From CAIYEO01 sp037139575 (GTDB taxonomy: Bacteria; Patescibacteriota; Saccharimonadia; Saccharimonadales; UBA4665): DNA of 64,000 nucleotides. Made by a program: the position numbers and the translations under genes. Shown here piece by piece: positions 33,042 through 42,379 of this stretch. The notes beneath the pieces are model-generated. The model was not told the origin of the DNA. It searched no databases and saw only the letters and a list, made by a program, of their open reading frames with translations. The stretch lies in the NCBI GenBank assembly GCA_037139575.1, contig JBAXGD010000002.1, forward strand, positions 5,686 through 69,685. Reading direction: 5' to 3'. Within the stretch, counting starts at the first letter, position 1. Each line of letters starts with the position of its first letter.

Positions 33042-34790
33042 ATGAGTGCAATTGATGAAATTAAAGAGAGAGTTTCGATCGAGGACGTTGTAAGTCAATA
33101 TGTTCAATTGAAACGTGCTGGTAGAAACTTCAAGGGCTTAAGTCCATTCAATTCAGAAAAAAGCCCAAGCTTTATTGTTAGCCCAGAAAAACAAATATGG
33201 CATGATTTCTCCAGTGGTAAAGGGGGTAATATATTTAGTTTCATCATGGAGATGGAAGGGGTAGATTTCCGAGGAGCTCTTGAAATTCTGGCTAGACAAT
33301 CAGGAGTAGATTTATCTAAATACGATAATAAATCTTATGCCAGAGATGCGAAAGTAAAAGAGAAGCTCTATGAAGCCCTAGAAATAGCCACTAAATTTTA
33401 CCAAATTCATCTATCGAAAAATTCTACAGCTCAAGAGTATGTATTTAAAAAAAGAGGTATGGATAAGCCAACAGCACTATCGTTTAAAATAGGCTATTCT
33501 CCCAATTCTAGATCTGATTTATCTGACTATTTAATCAAGAAGGGCTTCAATACAGCTCAAATTAAAGGGGCTGGTCTTGGGATTGAGCGAGATGGCAAGA
33601 TAATCGATATGTTTAGAGGTAGAATAATGATTCCTTTAACAGATCCAAACGGTCGAACAATAGGCTTCACAGCTAGAGAGCTTATTGCTGGACCAAGTTC
33701 CCCGAAATACATAAATACTCCTCAGACAATACTTTACGACAAGAGCAGACATATTTTTGGCTTAGACAAAGCAAAGGAATCTATAAGAAAATTGAACTAT
33801 GCAGTTGTTGTTGAGGGTAATATGGATGTCATATCTTCACATCAAGCTGGTGTGAGTCAGGTGGTGGCAACAGCGGGCACCGCCTTAACTGAGTACCATC
33901 TGAAAGGGCTAAACCGCTTTACTTCAGATATCCGTCTTTGCTTCGATCAGGATGCCGCAGGAATTAAGGCTACCGAGAGATCAATCCCAATAGCTTCAAA
34001 AGTTGGAGTTAGCTTGTCTATGATTAATATTAATGGCGGCAAAGATCCGGACGAGCTACTTAAGGCCAATCCTGATTCATGGCTTGAATCCATTAACAAA
34101 CCTATCTATGCAGTGGATTGGCTTATTCAATATTACAAAGATGTTCTGGATCTAAATAGCGGACAGGGTAAGCGTGAATTTAGCGACATTGTGCTTAAAG
34201 TAATTAGAAGCATCACCGATCCCGTAGAGAAGGATCACTATCTCACAAAAGTCGCTGAGCTTATTAACGTCTCCAAGGATGCTCTTGAGACAAAAATTGG
34301 AACCCAAAAAACTGACAGTGCAATTCTCAAACACAATAAAGTTGAACACCAAAAGAACCATCGTAATTATGATTTGAGTAGATACCAGAATCATTTTCTA
34401 AGCATTGTTATCAATCACCCAGAACTGAGAATATTATTACATTCAATGTCAGAAGAGATGTTTGCAACTGATGAGTCAAAAAAATTATTCAAATTCATAG
34501 TTAAGAATAAGGAAATTACAGATTTCAGCATACCCCTAGATGACTTGCAAAATATCGGCGACTATATTAAAGTATTGTTATTACAGTATGATGAACTATA
34601 TAAGGTTCAATCTACGACAGAACTTCATTATGAAGCAAGCCTTTTGCAGGCACAGATAATACAACAATACGTAAAACAAAGAAAACAAGCCATTTCAATA
34701 CTGCTTAGTGATGCAAATCCTAGCCAGGCACAACAATTATTAACAGAAGCAAAAGACCTAGATAAACTATTAAGAAACAATAAGGACTAA
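33042..34790 (+). CDS. dnaG: DNA primase DnaG (without zinc-ribbon ligands)
   Basis: 582 residues. The N-terminal CHC2 domain keeps its frame, but the four Zn ligands are replaced: Ser34 and Asn37 in LSPFNSEKSPSF (normally CPFH), and Asp55 and Ser58 in WHDFSSGKGG (normally CFGCG). The Toprim core is intact (VVVEGNMDVI, AGTALTEYHL, CFDQDAAGIKA), as is the RNA polymerase region (YINTPQT...KSRHIFGL). It synthesises RNA primers at the replication fork. It is 3 nt upstream of rpoD, a dnaG-rpoD arrangement as in the macromolecular synthesis operon. Confidence 0.95.
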   Translation: MSAIDEIKERVSIEDVVSQYVQLKRAGRNFKGLSPFNSEKSPSFIVSPEKQIWHDFSSGKGGNIFSFIMEMEGVDFRGALEILARQSGVDLSKYDNKSYARDAKVKEKLYEALEIATKFYQIHLSKNSTAQEYVFKKRGMDKPTALSFKIGYSPNSRSDLSDYLIKKGFNTAQIKGAGLGIERDGKIIDMFRGRIMIPLTDPNGRTIGFTARELIAGPSSPKYINTPQTILYDKSRHIFGLDKAKESIRKLNYAVVVEGNMDVISSHQAGVSQVVATAGTALTEYHLKGLNRFTSDIRLCFDQDAAGIKATERSIPIASKVGVSLSMININGGKDPDELLKANPDSWLESINKPIYAVDWLIQYYKDVLDLNSGQGKREFSDIVLKVIRSITDPVEKDHYLTKVAELINVSKDALETKIGTQKTDSAILKHNKVEHQKNHRNYDLSRYQNHFLSIVINHPELRILLHSMSEEMFATDESKKLFKFIVKNKEITDFSIPLDDLQNIGDYIKVLLLQYDELYKVQSTTELHYEASLLQAQIIQQYVKQRKQAISILLSDANPSQAQQLLTEAKDLDKLLRNNKD

Positions 34791-34793
34791 TAA

Positions 34794-35918
34794 ATGAGCA
34801 GAAAAGCTAAAGTAACAATGCCAACACCTGAAGAGATGGATGCATTAAAACAGCAACTATTTGATAAGGCTAAAAAAGATGGTCAGATTGATCAAAAAGA
34901 AATCCTAAAAGTATTCAGTGAATCACCAGAAAATGTTGAAATCCTAGATTCTCTTTATAGTGATTTAGCAGAAGCAAACCTTGAAGTAGTTAGCGAACCA
35001 AGTACTGAAGAATTTTCAGATGAATGGGTACTTGAGAACGGCGAAGAAGAAGAGGTCGTAACTAATGACACAAGCTATATTGATGATATCGCTGATGATT
35101 CCGTCAGACTCTACTTAAGAGAAATCGGTAAAATCCCATTATTATCTTCAGAAGATGAATTGGCGCTTGCTCAAAGAGTTGTGGCAGGCGATATGGACGC
35201 TAAAGCAAAAATGGCAGAAGCAAACATGCGTTTAGTGGTATCGATTGCCAAAAGATATGTTGGTAGAGGACTAGATTTATTGGACTTAATTCAAGAAGGT
35301 AACACTGGGCTACTAAGAGCTGTTGAGAAATTTGACCCAGATAAAGGATTCAAGTTCTCAACCTATGCAACTTGGTGGATTAGACAGGCTATAACCCGAG
35401 CTATTGCAGATCAGGCAAGAGTAATCCGTATACCTGTTCACATGGTTGAAACTATCAACAAACTACTTAGAACACAAAGAAGATTAACCCAGGAACTTAA
35501 TCGTGAACCAACTAGCGAAGAAATAGCTAAGGCTATGGAAATCGAAGTAGAAAAAGTTGAACACATCATGAAGATTAAGCAGGATATTAGCAGTCTTGAT
35601 GCCAGCATTAAGGATGACGAAGAAGAATCGGTTCTTTCAGACTTCATTGAAGATGAAGACACAATTAGTCCTGAAGAATCTGCGACTGGACAGTTAATGA
35701 AAGAGCAGATAAAAACTCTACTTGGGGCTTTAACAGAGAGAGAGCAGAAGATTCTAAAGCTACGTTTTGGTCTAGAAGATGGAAAATATCATACACTTGA
35801 AGAAGTCGGACAAGAATTTAGCGTCACAAGAGAAAGAATTAGACAAATTGAAGCAAAAGCTCTTGCTAAACTTCGAAAACACAAAGATTCAAAGAAGCTG
35901 CACGACTATATTAGCTAA
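34794..35918 (+). CDS. rpoD: RNA polymerase primary sigma factor RpoD
   Basis: 374 residues, short for RpoD. An acidic N-terminus (about 1-95) corresponds to a reduced region 1.1. Region 1.2 is DDSVRLYLREIGKIPLLSSEDELALAQRV, region 2 AKMAEANMRLVVSIAKRYVGRGLDLLDLIQEGNTGLLRAVEKFD with YATWWIRQAITRAI, region 3 IRIPVHMVETINKL, and region 4 LRFGLEDG...VTRERIRQIEAKALAKLRKH. It directs transcription from -10/-35 promoters. The start lies 3 nt after the dnaG stop. Confidence 0.97.
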   Translation: MSRKAKVTMPTPEEMDALKQQLFDKAKKDGQIDQKEILKVFSESPENVEILDSLYSDLAEANLEVVSEPSTEEFSDEWVLENGEEEEVVTNDTSYIDDIADDSVRLYLREIGKIPLLSSEDELALAQRVVAGDMDAKAKMAEANMRLVVSIAKRYVGRGLDLLDLIQEGNTGLLRAVEKFDPDKGFKFSTYATWWIRQAITRAIADQARVIRIPVHMVETINKLLRTQRRLTQELNREPTSEEIAKAMEIEVEKVEHIMKIKQDISSLDASIKDDEEESVLSDFIEDEDTISPEESATGQLMKEQIKTLLGALTEREQKILKLRFGLEDGKYHTLEEVGQEFSVTRERIRQIEAKALAKLRKHKDSKKLHDYIS

Positions 35919-35920
35919 AG

Positions 35921-36526
35921 ATGAATAATACTGAAAATATTGTGGGAATTGGTGGCTATAGTAGGTCTGGCAAAGATACGCTCGCAACATTGCTACTTAG
36001 TGCTGGTTATTTTGGAATTTCCGTCGGAGATATTGCTAGGGAATATTCTATGGAGCGCCATAAGGATTCAAAATCACCGATTTCAAGAATTAATTTAACA
36101 GAGACGTCAAATTGGTTGAGAGAACAAAAAGGCCCTGATGTTTTCATGAAGATTGCTCTCGATAAATATAGACAAGCCCTTAAAACTAAGGAATATAAGG
36201 GAATGCTGATTTGGAGTATTAGAGCACCAATTGAGGCAGACTTTATTATTAAAAATAAAGGGACGCTTATTTGGATAGATTCCAAAGCCAAAACCAGGTA
36301 TAAAAGATTTTTAGAAAACTTGCGTACGGGTGAGGTAAGTATTGATTTTGATGAGTACCTAAGGCAAGAACAAACCCAGGTAGTTCCACAGCCCGATATT
36401 GATCCCCTAATTCAAATGAATATGGATTATGTAAAAGAGAAGGCTAATTTGACGCTTGATAACAATTTTGAAGGCACAGAAAAATTCCTAGAATATGCTA
36501 AACAGAGAGTAAATAGTATTTTATAA
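35921..36526 (+). CDS. P-loop nucleotide kinase-like protein
   Basis: 201 residues. The N-terminal GYSRSGKDTLAT is a Walker A loop of the GxxxxGKxT type used by nucleoside and (deoxy)nucleotide kinases and by dephospho-CoA kinase. IGDIAREY-like and WLREQKGPDVF segments follow, and a LIWIDSKAKTRYKRFL stretch fits an NMP-binding/lid region. Exact substrate unknown. It follows rpoD after 2 bp and precedes polA. Confidence 0.7.
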   Translation: MNNTENIVGIGGYSRSGKDTLATLLLSAGYFGISVGDIAREYSMERHKDSKSPISRINLTETSNWLREQKGPDVFMKIALDKYRQALKTKEYKGMLIWSIRAPIEADFIIKNKGTLIWIDSKAKTRYKRFLENLRTGEVSIDFDEYLRQEQTQVVPQPDIDPLIQMNMDYVKEKANLTLDNNFEGTEKFLEYAKQRVNSIL

Positions 36527-36557
36527 AGCTTGAGCTAATCTATTGTCGATGCTAGGG

Positions 36558-36563
36558 TATAAT
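36558..36563 (+). promoter_or_regulatory. TATAAT box 7 nt before the polA start
   Basis: TATAAT (36558-36563) precedes ATG 36571 by 7 nt, with no Shine-Dalgarno sequence and no clear -35, a further leaderless-type start. Confidence 0.45.
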
Positions 36564-36570
36564 TAGTTTA

Positions 36571-39222
36571 ATGACTGAGCAAAGAAAAAAACTAGTAATC
36601 ATTGACGGAAAAAGCGTTTTCTATAGAGGCTATTATGCTATGCCAAATTTATCCACTAAGGACGGTATATCTACTGGAGGTGTTTATGGTTTTGCAGTTA
36701 TGGCACTTGAGGTTATTAGGAAGCTGAAGCCAGATTATGTAGCTGTTGCCTGGGATAAGCCCAAAACTAACATTAGAAAAAGATTAGAGCTATATCCAAA
36801 ATATAAGGCAGGTAGAAAGCCTGCGCCTGCAGATTTCTACGATCAAATACCAATTCTACACGAATTACTGGATGCTTTTGGTTGGCCACTTTATGAGCTT
36901 GATGACTATGAAGCAGACGATATTTTGGGAACATTAGCTGCTCAGGCAAAAGATAAAAATATCGAAACATTACTTGTGACTAGCGATATGGATGTTCTTC
37001 AACTGGTTAACTCACATACCCACGCATATTTACTCAAAACTGGTTTAAGTAAGATTGATCTATATAATCCAGATAATTTTGTCGATAAATATGGATTACA
37101 GCCAAGTCAGTTCCTCGACCTAAAAGCCCTTATGGGAGACAGCAGCGATAATATTCCAGGAGTTCCCGGCATTGGACCAAAAACTGCTATTGAACTACTC
37201 AAGGAATATAAAACACTAGATGGAGTCTATGAAAATCTAGATCTAATGAAAAATACTGTTTCGGCTAAATTAAGAAATGGTAAAGACTTGGCATATTTAA
37301 GCCATAAGTTGGCCGAGATTTGGCTAGACGCTCCAATAAAACTTAATTTAGAAGAGGTTGACGGGACTAAAGCAAAGCCCGAACTAATCTTGGAACTGCT
37401 TAATAAGCTTGAATTTAAATCTTTGGTAAGACAATTGCCTGAAATCATGAAAGTCGATGCCGTTGTTTCGGAAAAAGCCCAGGATGCTTCTGATTACAAA
37501 GTAAAAAGACATATAATTGATTCCGATTCAGCCTTAGAGGATTTCAGTCTAGCTGATGTTAGAAAAATAATGCTAACTTCCAGAAGTCGTGGTAAGCACG
37601 GATCTAATCCCGAGATATTGTTTATTAGCCCAGACCCCCAAAATGTATACATACTAGAACTTGCAAAATTAGATCCTAAAATGGTCACAAATAAGATTAA
37701 GCCATTAATTAATGACAACATGATACAAAAAATTGGCTACGATTTAAAGAATACAATCGAAGCTCTGGCTAATCTGGGTTTATTTTTATCTAGCGTTGAT
37801 CATGATGTCATGATAGCTTCATTTCTACTAAATAGTCTAAGAAGGGATCAATCAATTAAGGCCTTAGCTTCTGACGAACTTGATATTGAGTCGGTAGATT
37901 TTAGCAATCTTAGTAGTGAAGAACTAATTGAGCGATCCGACCAAATGATTGGAATTCTGTGGGCACTATATAACAAGCAGGCTCCAGCTCTAATCAGGAC
38001 AGGTAGTTTGTCAAAACTAGCTAAAGATATTGAGTGGCCAATAATACCTGTACTTGCAAAAATGGAATCTGAAGGCATCCTACTCGATACTAAATATCTA
38101 GAAAACTTTTCACATGAGATTAATGACCTAGTGAGCGACCTTGAACAAAAAATCTATACTCACGCTGGCACCGAATTCAATATAAGTTCGCCAGCTCAAT
38201 TGTCTGATATCCTTTTTGATAAGATGAAAATACCTTCAGAGGGTATCAAAAAAGGTAAAACAGCTTTTTCAACTGCTGCAAGCGAACTTGAAAAATTGAA
38301 GGATTCTCACCCAATAATTGCCTTAATATCTAGCTACAGGGAAGTCACTAAATTGAAGACAACATATGTAGATGCTCTACCTAAGATGGTTGATGCTAAA
38401 TCAAGACTTCATACCACTTTCAACCTGACAATTGCTCAGACGGGCCGGTTGAGCTCGACAGATCCTAATTTGCAGAACATACCCGTAAGAACAGATTTAG
38501 GTAAAAGAATAAGAACTGCCTTTATCGCCGGAAAGGGCAGAACGTTTATAAACGCCGATTATTCACAGTTTGAGCTTAGAATCGCGGCACATTTATCTCA
38601 AGATCAAGACGTTATAGATCAATTTAATAATGATATTGATGTTCATTCGACTACTGCAGCACTAATATATAACCGCGCAATAGACGACGTTACTAAAAAT
38701 ATGAGAAGAGAAGCTAAGGTCGTTAATTTCGGCGTAATGTACGGACTTGGATCTCACGGACTGGCTTCGGGAACTGGAATGAGCTATGCCCAAGCCAAAC
38801 ATTTTATTGATAGATTTTTTGAAGTTCGTCCTAAACTTAAGGAATATATTGAAAAGATCAGGAAACAGGCAATGGAAGATGGATTTGTTGAGGATATATT
38901 CGGTAGAAGAAGACCGACTCCAGATATTAAATCCACTAATTTTGCTGTTAGAGAAGCGGCAGTTAGGGCAGCTGTTAACATGCCTTTTCAGGGTTCAGCT
39001 GCTGACATTATGAAAAAAGCTATGATTGATCTCGATAAAGAATTAGATCAATATGATGCCAAAATGCTTCTACAAATACATGACTCCGTCTTGGTTGAAG
39101 TAGATGATAAACATGCAGAAAAAGTAGCTTCAATAATTAAAGAAACTATGGAAAATGCCGTTAAGCTTTCTGTTAAATTAACAGTAGATGTTGTGACTGC
39201 TAAAAATTGGGGGCTGCTCTAG
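36571..39222 (+). CDS. polA: DNA polymerase I
   Basis: 883 residues. The 5'-3' exonuclease domain is intact (IIDGKSVFYRGYYAMP, YEADDILGTLA, LVTSDMDVLQLV, LMGDSSDNIPGVPGIGPKTA). The 3'-5' exonuclease region (about 310-460) is present in length but lacks the D-x-E motif. The polymerase domain has TGRLSSTDPNLQNIP, motif A DYSQFELRIAAH, motif B RREAKVVNFGVMYG and motif C QIHDSVLVE. It fills gaps and removes RNA primers, presumably without proofreading. Confidence 0.96.
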   Translation: MTEQRKKLVIIDGKSVFYRGYYAMPNLSTKDGISTGGVYGFAVMALEVIRKLKPDYVAVAWDKPKTNIRKRLELYPKYKAGRKPAPADFYDQIPILHELLDAFGWPLYELDDYEADDILGTLAAQAKDKNIETLLVTSDMDVLQLVNSHTHAYLLKTGLSKIDLYNPDNFVDKYGLQPSQFLDLKALMGDSSDNIPGVPGIGPKTAIELLKEYKTLDGVYENLDLMKNTVSAKLRNGKDLAYLSHKLAEIWLDAPIKLNLEEVDGTKAKPELILELLNKLEFKSLVRQLPEIMKVDAVVSEKAQDASDYKVKRHIIDSDSALEDFSLADVRKIMLTSRSRGKHGSNPEILFISPDPQNVYILELAKLDPKMVTNKIKPLINDNMIQKIGYDLKNTIEALANLGLFLSSVDHDVMIASFLLNSLRRDQSIKALASDELDIESVDFSNLSSEELIERSDQMIGILWALYNKQAPALIRTGSLSKLAKDIEWPIIPVLAKMESEGILLDTKYLENFSHEINDLVSDLEQKIYTHAGTEFNISSPAQLSDILFDKMKIPSEGIKKGKTAFSTAASELEKLKDSHPIIALISSYREVTKLKTTYVDALPKMVDAKSRLHTTFNLTIAQTGRLSSTDPNLQNIPVRTDLGKRIRTAFIAGKGRTFINADYSQFELRIAAHLSQDQDVIDQFNNDIDVHSTTAALIYNRAIDDVTKNMRREAKVVNFGVMYGLGSHGLASGTGMSYAQAKHFIDRFFEVRPKLKEYIEKIRKQAMEDGFVEDIFGRRRPTPDIKSTNFAVREAAVRAAVNMPFQGSAADIMKKAMIDLDKELDQYDAKMLLQIHDSVLVEVDDKHAEKVASIIKETMENAVKLSVKLTVDVVTAKNWGLL

Positions 39223-39279
39223 TTAATATTGTAAAAACATGACTAATATGTTATACTAGACGTTAATTAAGAGGTAATT

Positions 39280-39855
39280 ATGAGATATATTGTTGCTGCA
39301 TTGATCACAATAGGTTTACTGGCTACAGTTGTAGTACTAATCATTAAGGGCATCTCAAGTCCTTCAGTTAAAGCTCCTACAATATCTCTGAATTCACAAT
39401 CAAACACACCCATACAGTTATCTTATGTTCAAGACGGCATCATCAATAATGATATATTACATAGATCAATTACGATTAGTGTTAACCGATCAAATATAAA
39501 TATGACTATTTATAAAGGTTACCAGGGCGAAGTACTAACTAGTTATAATTTTCCAAACAATGAAAAGTCATTTAAGAGCTTTTTGGGTTCAATGGGCTCA
39601 CTTGGTTTTACCAGTAAGAGAGTATCAGCATATAAAACATCTACCGGACTTTGCCCACTTGGCTATAGATATAGCTTTAATGTCGTGAATTCTTCGGTAC
39701 CTACTTTCAATCAGAATCTTTGGTCTACTAACTGTGGTCAGGGAACTATGGCTGGAAATACTAGTCAAATCGCTTCAGTTATGCAGAATCAGGTTCCAGA
39801 CTACTGGACGCTTCTCAATAATATTAGTTTAGAACAGACAACTATCCAATCCTAA
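39280..39855 (+). CDS. Hypothetical exported protein with N-terminal membrane anchor
   Basis: 191 residues. One hydrophobic helix (about 4-26, AALITIGLLATVVVLIIKG) then an extracytoplasmic domain with two cysteines in GLCPLGYRY and TNCGQGTM, which could form a disulfide. The rest is beta-rich with Ser/Thr/Asn. Ribosome-binding site AGAGG is upstream of ATG 39280. Family not recognised; probably a surface protein. Confidence 0.6.
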   Translation: MRYIVAALITIGLLATVVVLIIKGISSPSVKAPTISLNSQSNTPIQLSYVQDGIINNDILHRSITISVNRSNINMTIYKGYQGEVLTSYNFPNNEKSFKSFLGSMGSLGFTSKRVSAYKTSTGLCPLGYRYSFNVVNSSVPTFNQNLWSTNCGQGTMAGNTSQIASVMQNQVPDYWTLLNNISLEQTTIQS

Positions 39856-40078
39856 AGATCATTTTTCGACTAACATTGCACTCATCAGCCAATTGACTAG
39901 AACCGAGGCGTAATTCATTTATTAGGGCTGATCGAGGCGAAGATATTATGAGTGAATTATTCTTGATAGATATTTTTACCTCTGTCTCAAATTTTTTGAA
40001 TATATAATTCTTAATAACCTTAATTTCATCTGGCTCTTCTATTCTTCTTCTTCCTAATATTTCTGCAATGTCATCCAT
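39842..40078 (-). CDS. Small DciA/DUF721-like protein
   Basis: 78 residues. The C-terminal half, VKISIKNNSLIISSPRSALINELRLGSSQLADEC, resembles the DUF721/DciA core, where a short strand (x-L-x-I-x-x-x-S-x-A) is followed by a hydrophobic-ELR helix. DciA is the ancestral loader or operator of replicative helicase. The protein is shorter than typical, with the N-terminal helices reduced. It overlaps the 3' end of the preceding gene by 14 bp and is divergent from fpg. The assignment is tentative. Confidence 0.45.
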   Translation of the reverse strand: MDDIAEILGRRRIEEPDEIKVIKNYIFKKFETEVKISIKNNSLIISSPRSALINELRLGSSQLADECNVSRKMIFRIG

Positions 40079-40110
40079 ATGACTATTATAACTGATACAA
40101 TATTTAGACT

Positions 40111-40983
40111 ATGCCAGAATTGCCAGAGGTTGAGACCGTTAAGAACGGATTGAACAGACTATTGAAAAATAAAAAAATAGTCTCAGTTAAATTTGATTGG
40201 CCGAAAGGTTTTCCAAATAGTGAAGCTGACGTCAATAAGTTCCTAATTGGCTCACAAATAATCCATACACGTCGAAGGGGTAAGTCGCTAATAATTCAAT
40301 TAAGCTCAGGCTATTGTCTAGTTATTCATCTTAAAATGACAGGACAGTTAGTAATTAGGGGAGATAAACAATTTGGCGCAGGTCACCCGAGTGATTCTTT
40401 GGTAGGCCCACTTCCAGATAGATCAACAAGAGTAATCTTCTCACTAGATGATGAATCAAAATTATTTTTCAATGATCAACGCAAGTTTGGCTGGATAAGA
40501 CTTATTCCTGAAGTTGAAGTAGATCATTTAGATTTTATGAAAAGATTAGGACCTGAGCCACTTAGCGCAGACTTTAAGCCGAGCGAGTTTCGAAGCAGGG
40601 TCAGGAGAAGGAGGAACAGTTCTATAAAAGCAACAATACTTGATCAATCGGTGCTGGCTGGCGTAGGCAATATTTACGCTGACGAGAGTTTATGGATGGC
40701 AAAAATTCATCCAAGCTCATTAAGTGGAACGTTATCCGACGCCAAGCTAAATTTATTGTTCAATTCCATAAAAGAAGTTTTAAAAAAGAGTATTGATCTT
40801 GGCGGATCAACTGATCGTAACTATGTAGACGCAGAAGGAAAAAGGGGAAGTTATTTAGAGTTTGCGAATGTTTTTAGGCGTGAAGGAAAGATGTGTAACC
40901 GCTGCGGCTCCGAGATATTAAAAATTAGAGTTGCTACTCGGGGGACCCATTATTGTCCAAAATGCCAAAGGAAAACTAAATGA
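40111..40983 (+). CDS. fpg: Formamidopyrimidine-DNA glycosylase
   Basis: 290 residues beginning MPELPEVETVKNGL, with the catalytic Pro2 and Glu3. DQRKFGWIRL, VLAGVGNIYADESLW (helix-two-turn-helix) and a C-terminal Zn finger CNRCGSEIL...THYCPKCQRK are all present. It excises 8-oxoguanine and nicks abasic sites. Its stop overlaps the holA start (ATGA), so they are cotranscribed. TACAAT lies 9 nt before the ATG. Confidence 0.96.
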   Translation: MPELPEVETVKNGLNRLLKNKKIVSVKFDWPKGFPNSEADVNKFLIGSQIIHTRRRGKSLIIQLSSGYCLVIHLKMTGQLVIRGDKQFGAGHPSDSLVGPLPDRSTRVIFSLDDESKLFFNDQRKFGWIRLIPEVEVDHLDFMKRLGPEPLSADFKPSEFRSRVRRRRNSSIKATILDQSVLAGVGNIYADESLWMAKIHPSSLSGTLSDAKLNLLFNSIKEVLKKSIDLGGSTDRNYVDAEGKRGSYLEFANVFRREGKMCNRCGSEILKIRVATRGTHYCPKCQRKTK

Positions 40984-41900
40984 TAACAGTTATCACGGGC
41001 AATAATGATCTTCTGAGAGGTGATTTCTTGCATAAAAAAGTAGCCGATTTCATTAAAATTAATGGCGATTTTTCTGTTGAGAAAATTTCTGCGGAGAATT
41101 CTGACTATCTTGGAATTAAAAGTGCTATGAACAGCTTGCCATTCCTAGTTAGCAAGAAGCTGATTGTGCTTTATGAGCCAGGGAGTATTAAGGAATTAGC
41201 CGAAAATATTGAAGAGGTCATAGAACTTGTTAGTGACGATGTAGATATAATTATTTATGAACCCAACATAGATAAGCGGACTACCTATTTCAAGAAGTTA
41301 AAGAAGATTGAGGATTTTAATGAATTTCCTAAATTAGACTCATTTAAATTAAACAAATGGGCAGTAGATTATGCCGCTAAAGCCGGGGGCAAGATTTCTG
41401 GTTCTAATGCTGATCATTTAATAAGGAGAGTGGGCGACAACCAGCTCTTATTAAAAAATGAAATAGACAAGCTGATCTTATTCGATTCAGACATTAACTT
41501 AAAAAATATCGAAGCTATGACGGTACAGATTCCAAGTAGCACTATATTTAATCTGCTCGATAGCGCTTTAAGTGGAAATAGAAAAAATGTTATACGAGTG
41601 TTTGAGGAACAAAAAGATCTTAGGGTTGATTCAAAGCAAATAATGTCACTTTTAGCTTGGCAGCTTCATGTTCTTGCAACCGTTAAAACTATTAGCTCTT
41701 CTAGCCCTAGTGAGATAGTTTCAAAAAGCGGGTTGAGTAGATATACGGTTGACGGTGCTTTAAGATTACTAGACAGAATAAGCCTAGAAGAATTAAAAAA
41801 CATTGTCAGTAGGGCGCTAGATTTAGACATAAAATTAAAAACTGTAACAATTGATGCTGATGAGGCAGTGTTACAGTTCTTATTAACTATAAAGAAATAG
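40980..41900 (+). CDS. holA: DNA polymerase III delta subunit
   Basis: 306 residues. ITVITGNNDLLRGDFLHKK starts the domain I Walker-A-like region. Domain III has LLAWQLHVLATVKTIS and LSRYTVDGALRLLDRISLEELKNIVSRALDLDIKLKT. It opens the beta clamp within the clamp loader. It overlaps fpg by 4 bp and converges on rpsT with no gap. Confidence 0.92.
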   Translation: MITVITGNNDLLRGDFLHKKVADFIKINGDFSVEKISAENSDYLGIKSAMNSLPFLVSKKLIVLYEPGSIKELAENIEEVIELVSDDVDIIIYEPNIDKRTTYFKKLKKIEDFNEFPKLDSFKLNKWAVDYAAKAGGKISGSNADHLIRRVGDNQLLLKNEIDKLILFDSDINLKNIEAMTVQIPSSTIFNLLDSALSGNRKNVIRVFEEQKDLRVDSKQIMSLLAWQLHVLATVKTISSSSPSEIVSKSGLSRYTVDGALRLLDRISLEELKNIVSRALDLDIKLKTVTIDADEAVLQFLLTIKK

Positions 41901-42242
41901 TTATTTTTTTGTTGTTTTAGCTTTTGGCTTGGCTGCTGCTTTCTTAGGAGCTGCTTTTTTAGCTGGAGCTGCTTTCTTAGGAGCCTTTGATGCTGCCTTA
42001 GCTTGTGAAGCGAGTTGCTTCTGGATTCTTGCTGCTTTGTTCTTGTGAATAACATTCTTCTTAGCGGCCTTTGATACTGCACTTTGTGCTGCAGAATGAG
42101 ACTTATCGGTCTTCTTTCCTGTTGCAATATCCTTGTAAAGGGACTTAATAGCAGACTTTAGTGTTCTTTTTGTCTTTGAGTTTCTAACAGCAGCTTTTTT
42201 AGCTACCTTTACTCGTTTTTTTGCTGATTTGATAATTGGCAT
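41901..42242 (-). CDS. rpsT: 30S ribosomal protein S20 with C-terminal Ala/Lys tail
   Basis: 113 residues. MPIIKSAKKRVKVAKKAAVRNSKTKRTLKSAIKS is the S20 N-terminus, binding 16S rRNA helices; AAKKNVIHKNKAARIQKQL is the second conserved half. The last about 30 residues are an Ala/Lys/Pro-rich tail (KAPKKAAPAKKAAPKKAAA-type), not found in E. coli S20 (87 residues), and typical of histone-H1-like extensions. It starts upstream of a separate promoter region and converges on holA. Confidence 0.94.
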   Translation of the reverse strand: MPIIKSAKKRVKVAKKAAVRNSKTKRTLKSAIKSLYKDIATGKKTDKSHSAAQSAVSKAAKKNVIHKNKAARIQKQLASQAKAASKAPKKAAPAKKAAPKKAAAKPKAKTTKK

Positions 42243-42324
42243 TTATTAGTTATCCTTATTTATTAATTCAAGAACCAACTATACTAAAGAATTACCCCTT
42301 TTGTAAAGAGGAGAGCAAAAATAC

Positions 42325-42353
42325 TCGACAAGCTATAGTATTTATGCTAATTT
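42325..42353 (+). promoter_or_regulatory. TCGACA-N17-TAATTT promoter of the DHH-like gene
   Basis: TCGACA (42325-42330), 17 bp ending in ATGC, TAATTT (42348-42353), then a short leader to ATG 42380. The -35, spacer length and TGC extension equal those at 57824 and 59043. Confidence 0.6.
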
Positions 42354-42379
42354 ATACTTAACAAAGCTTAAACAAAAAT

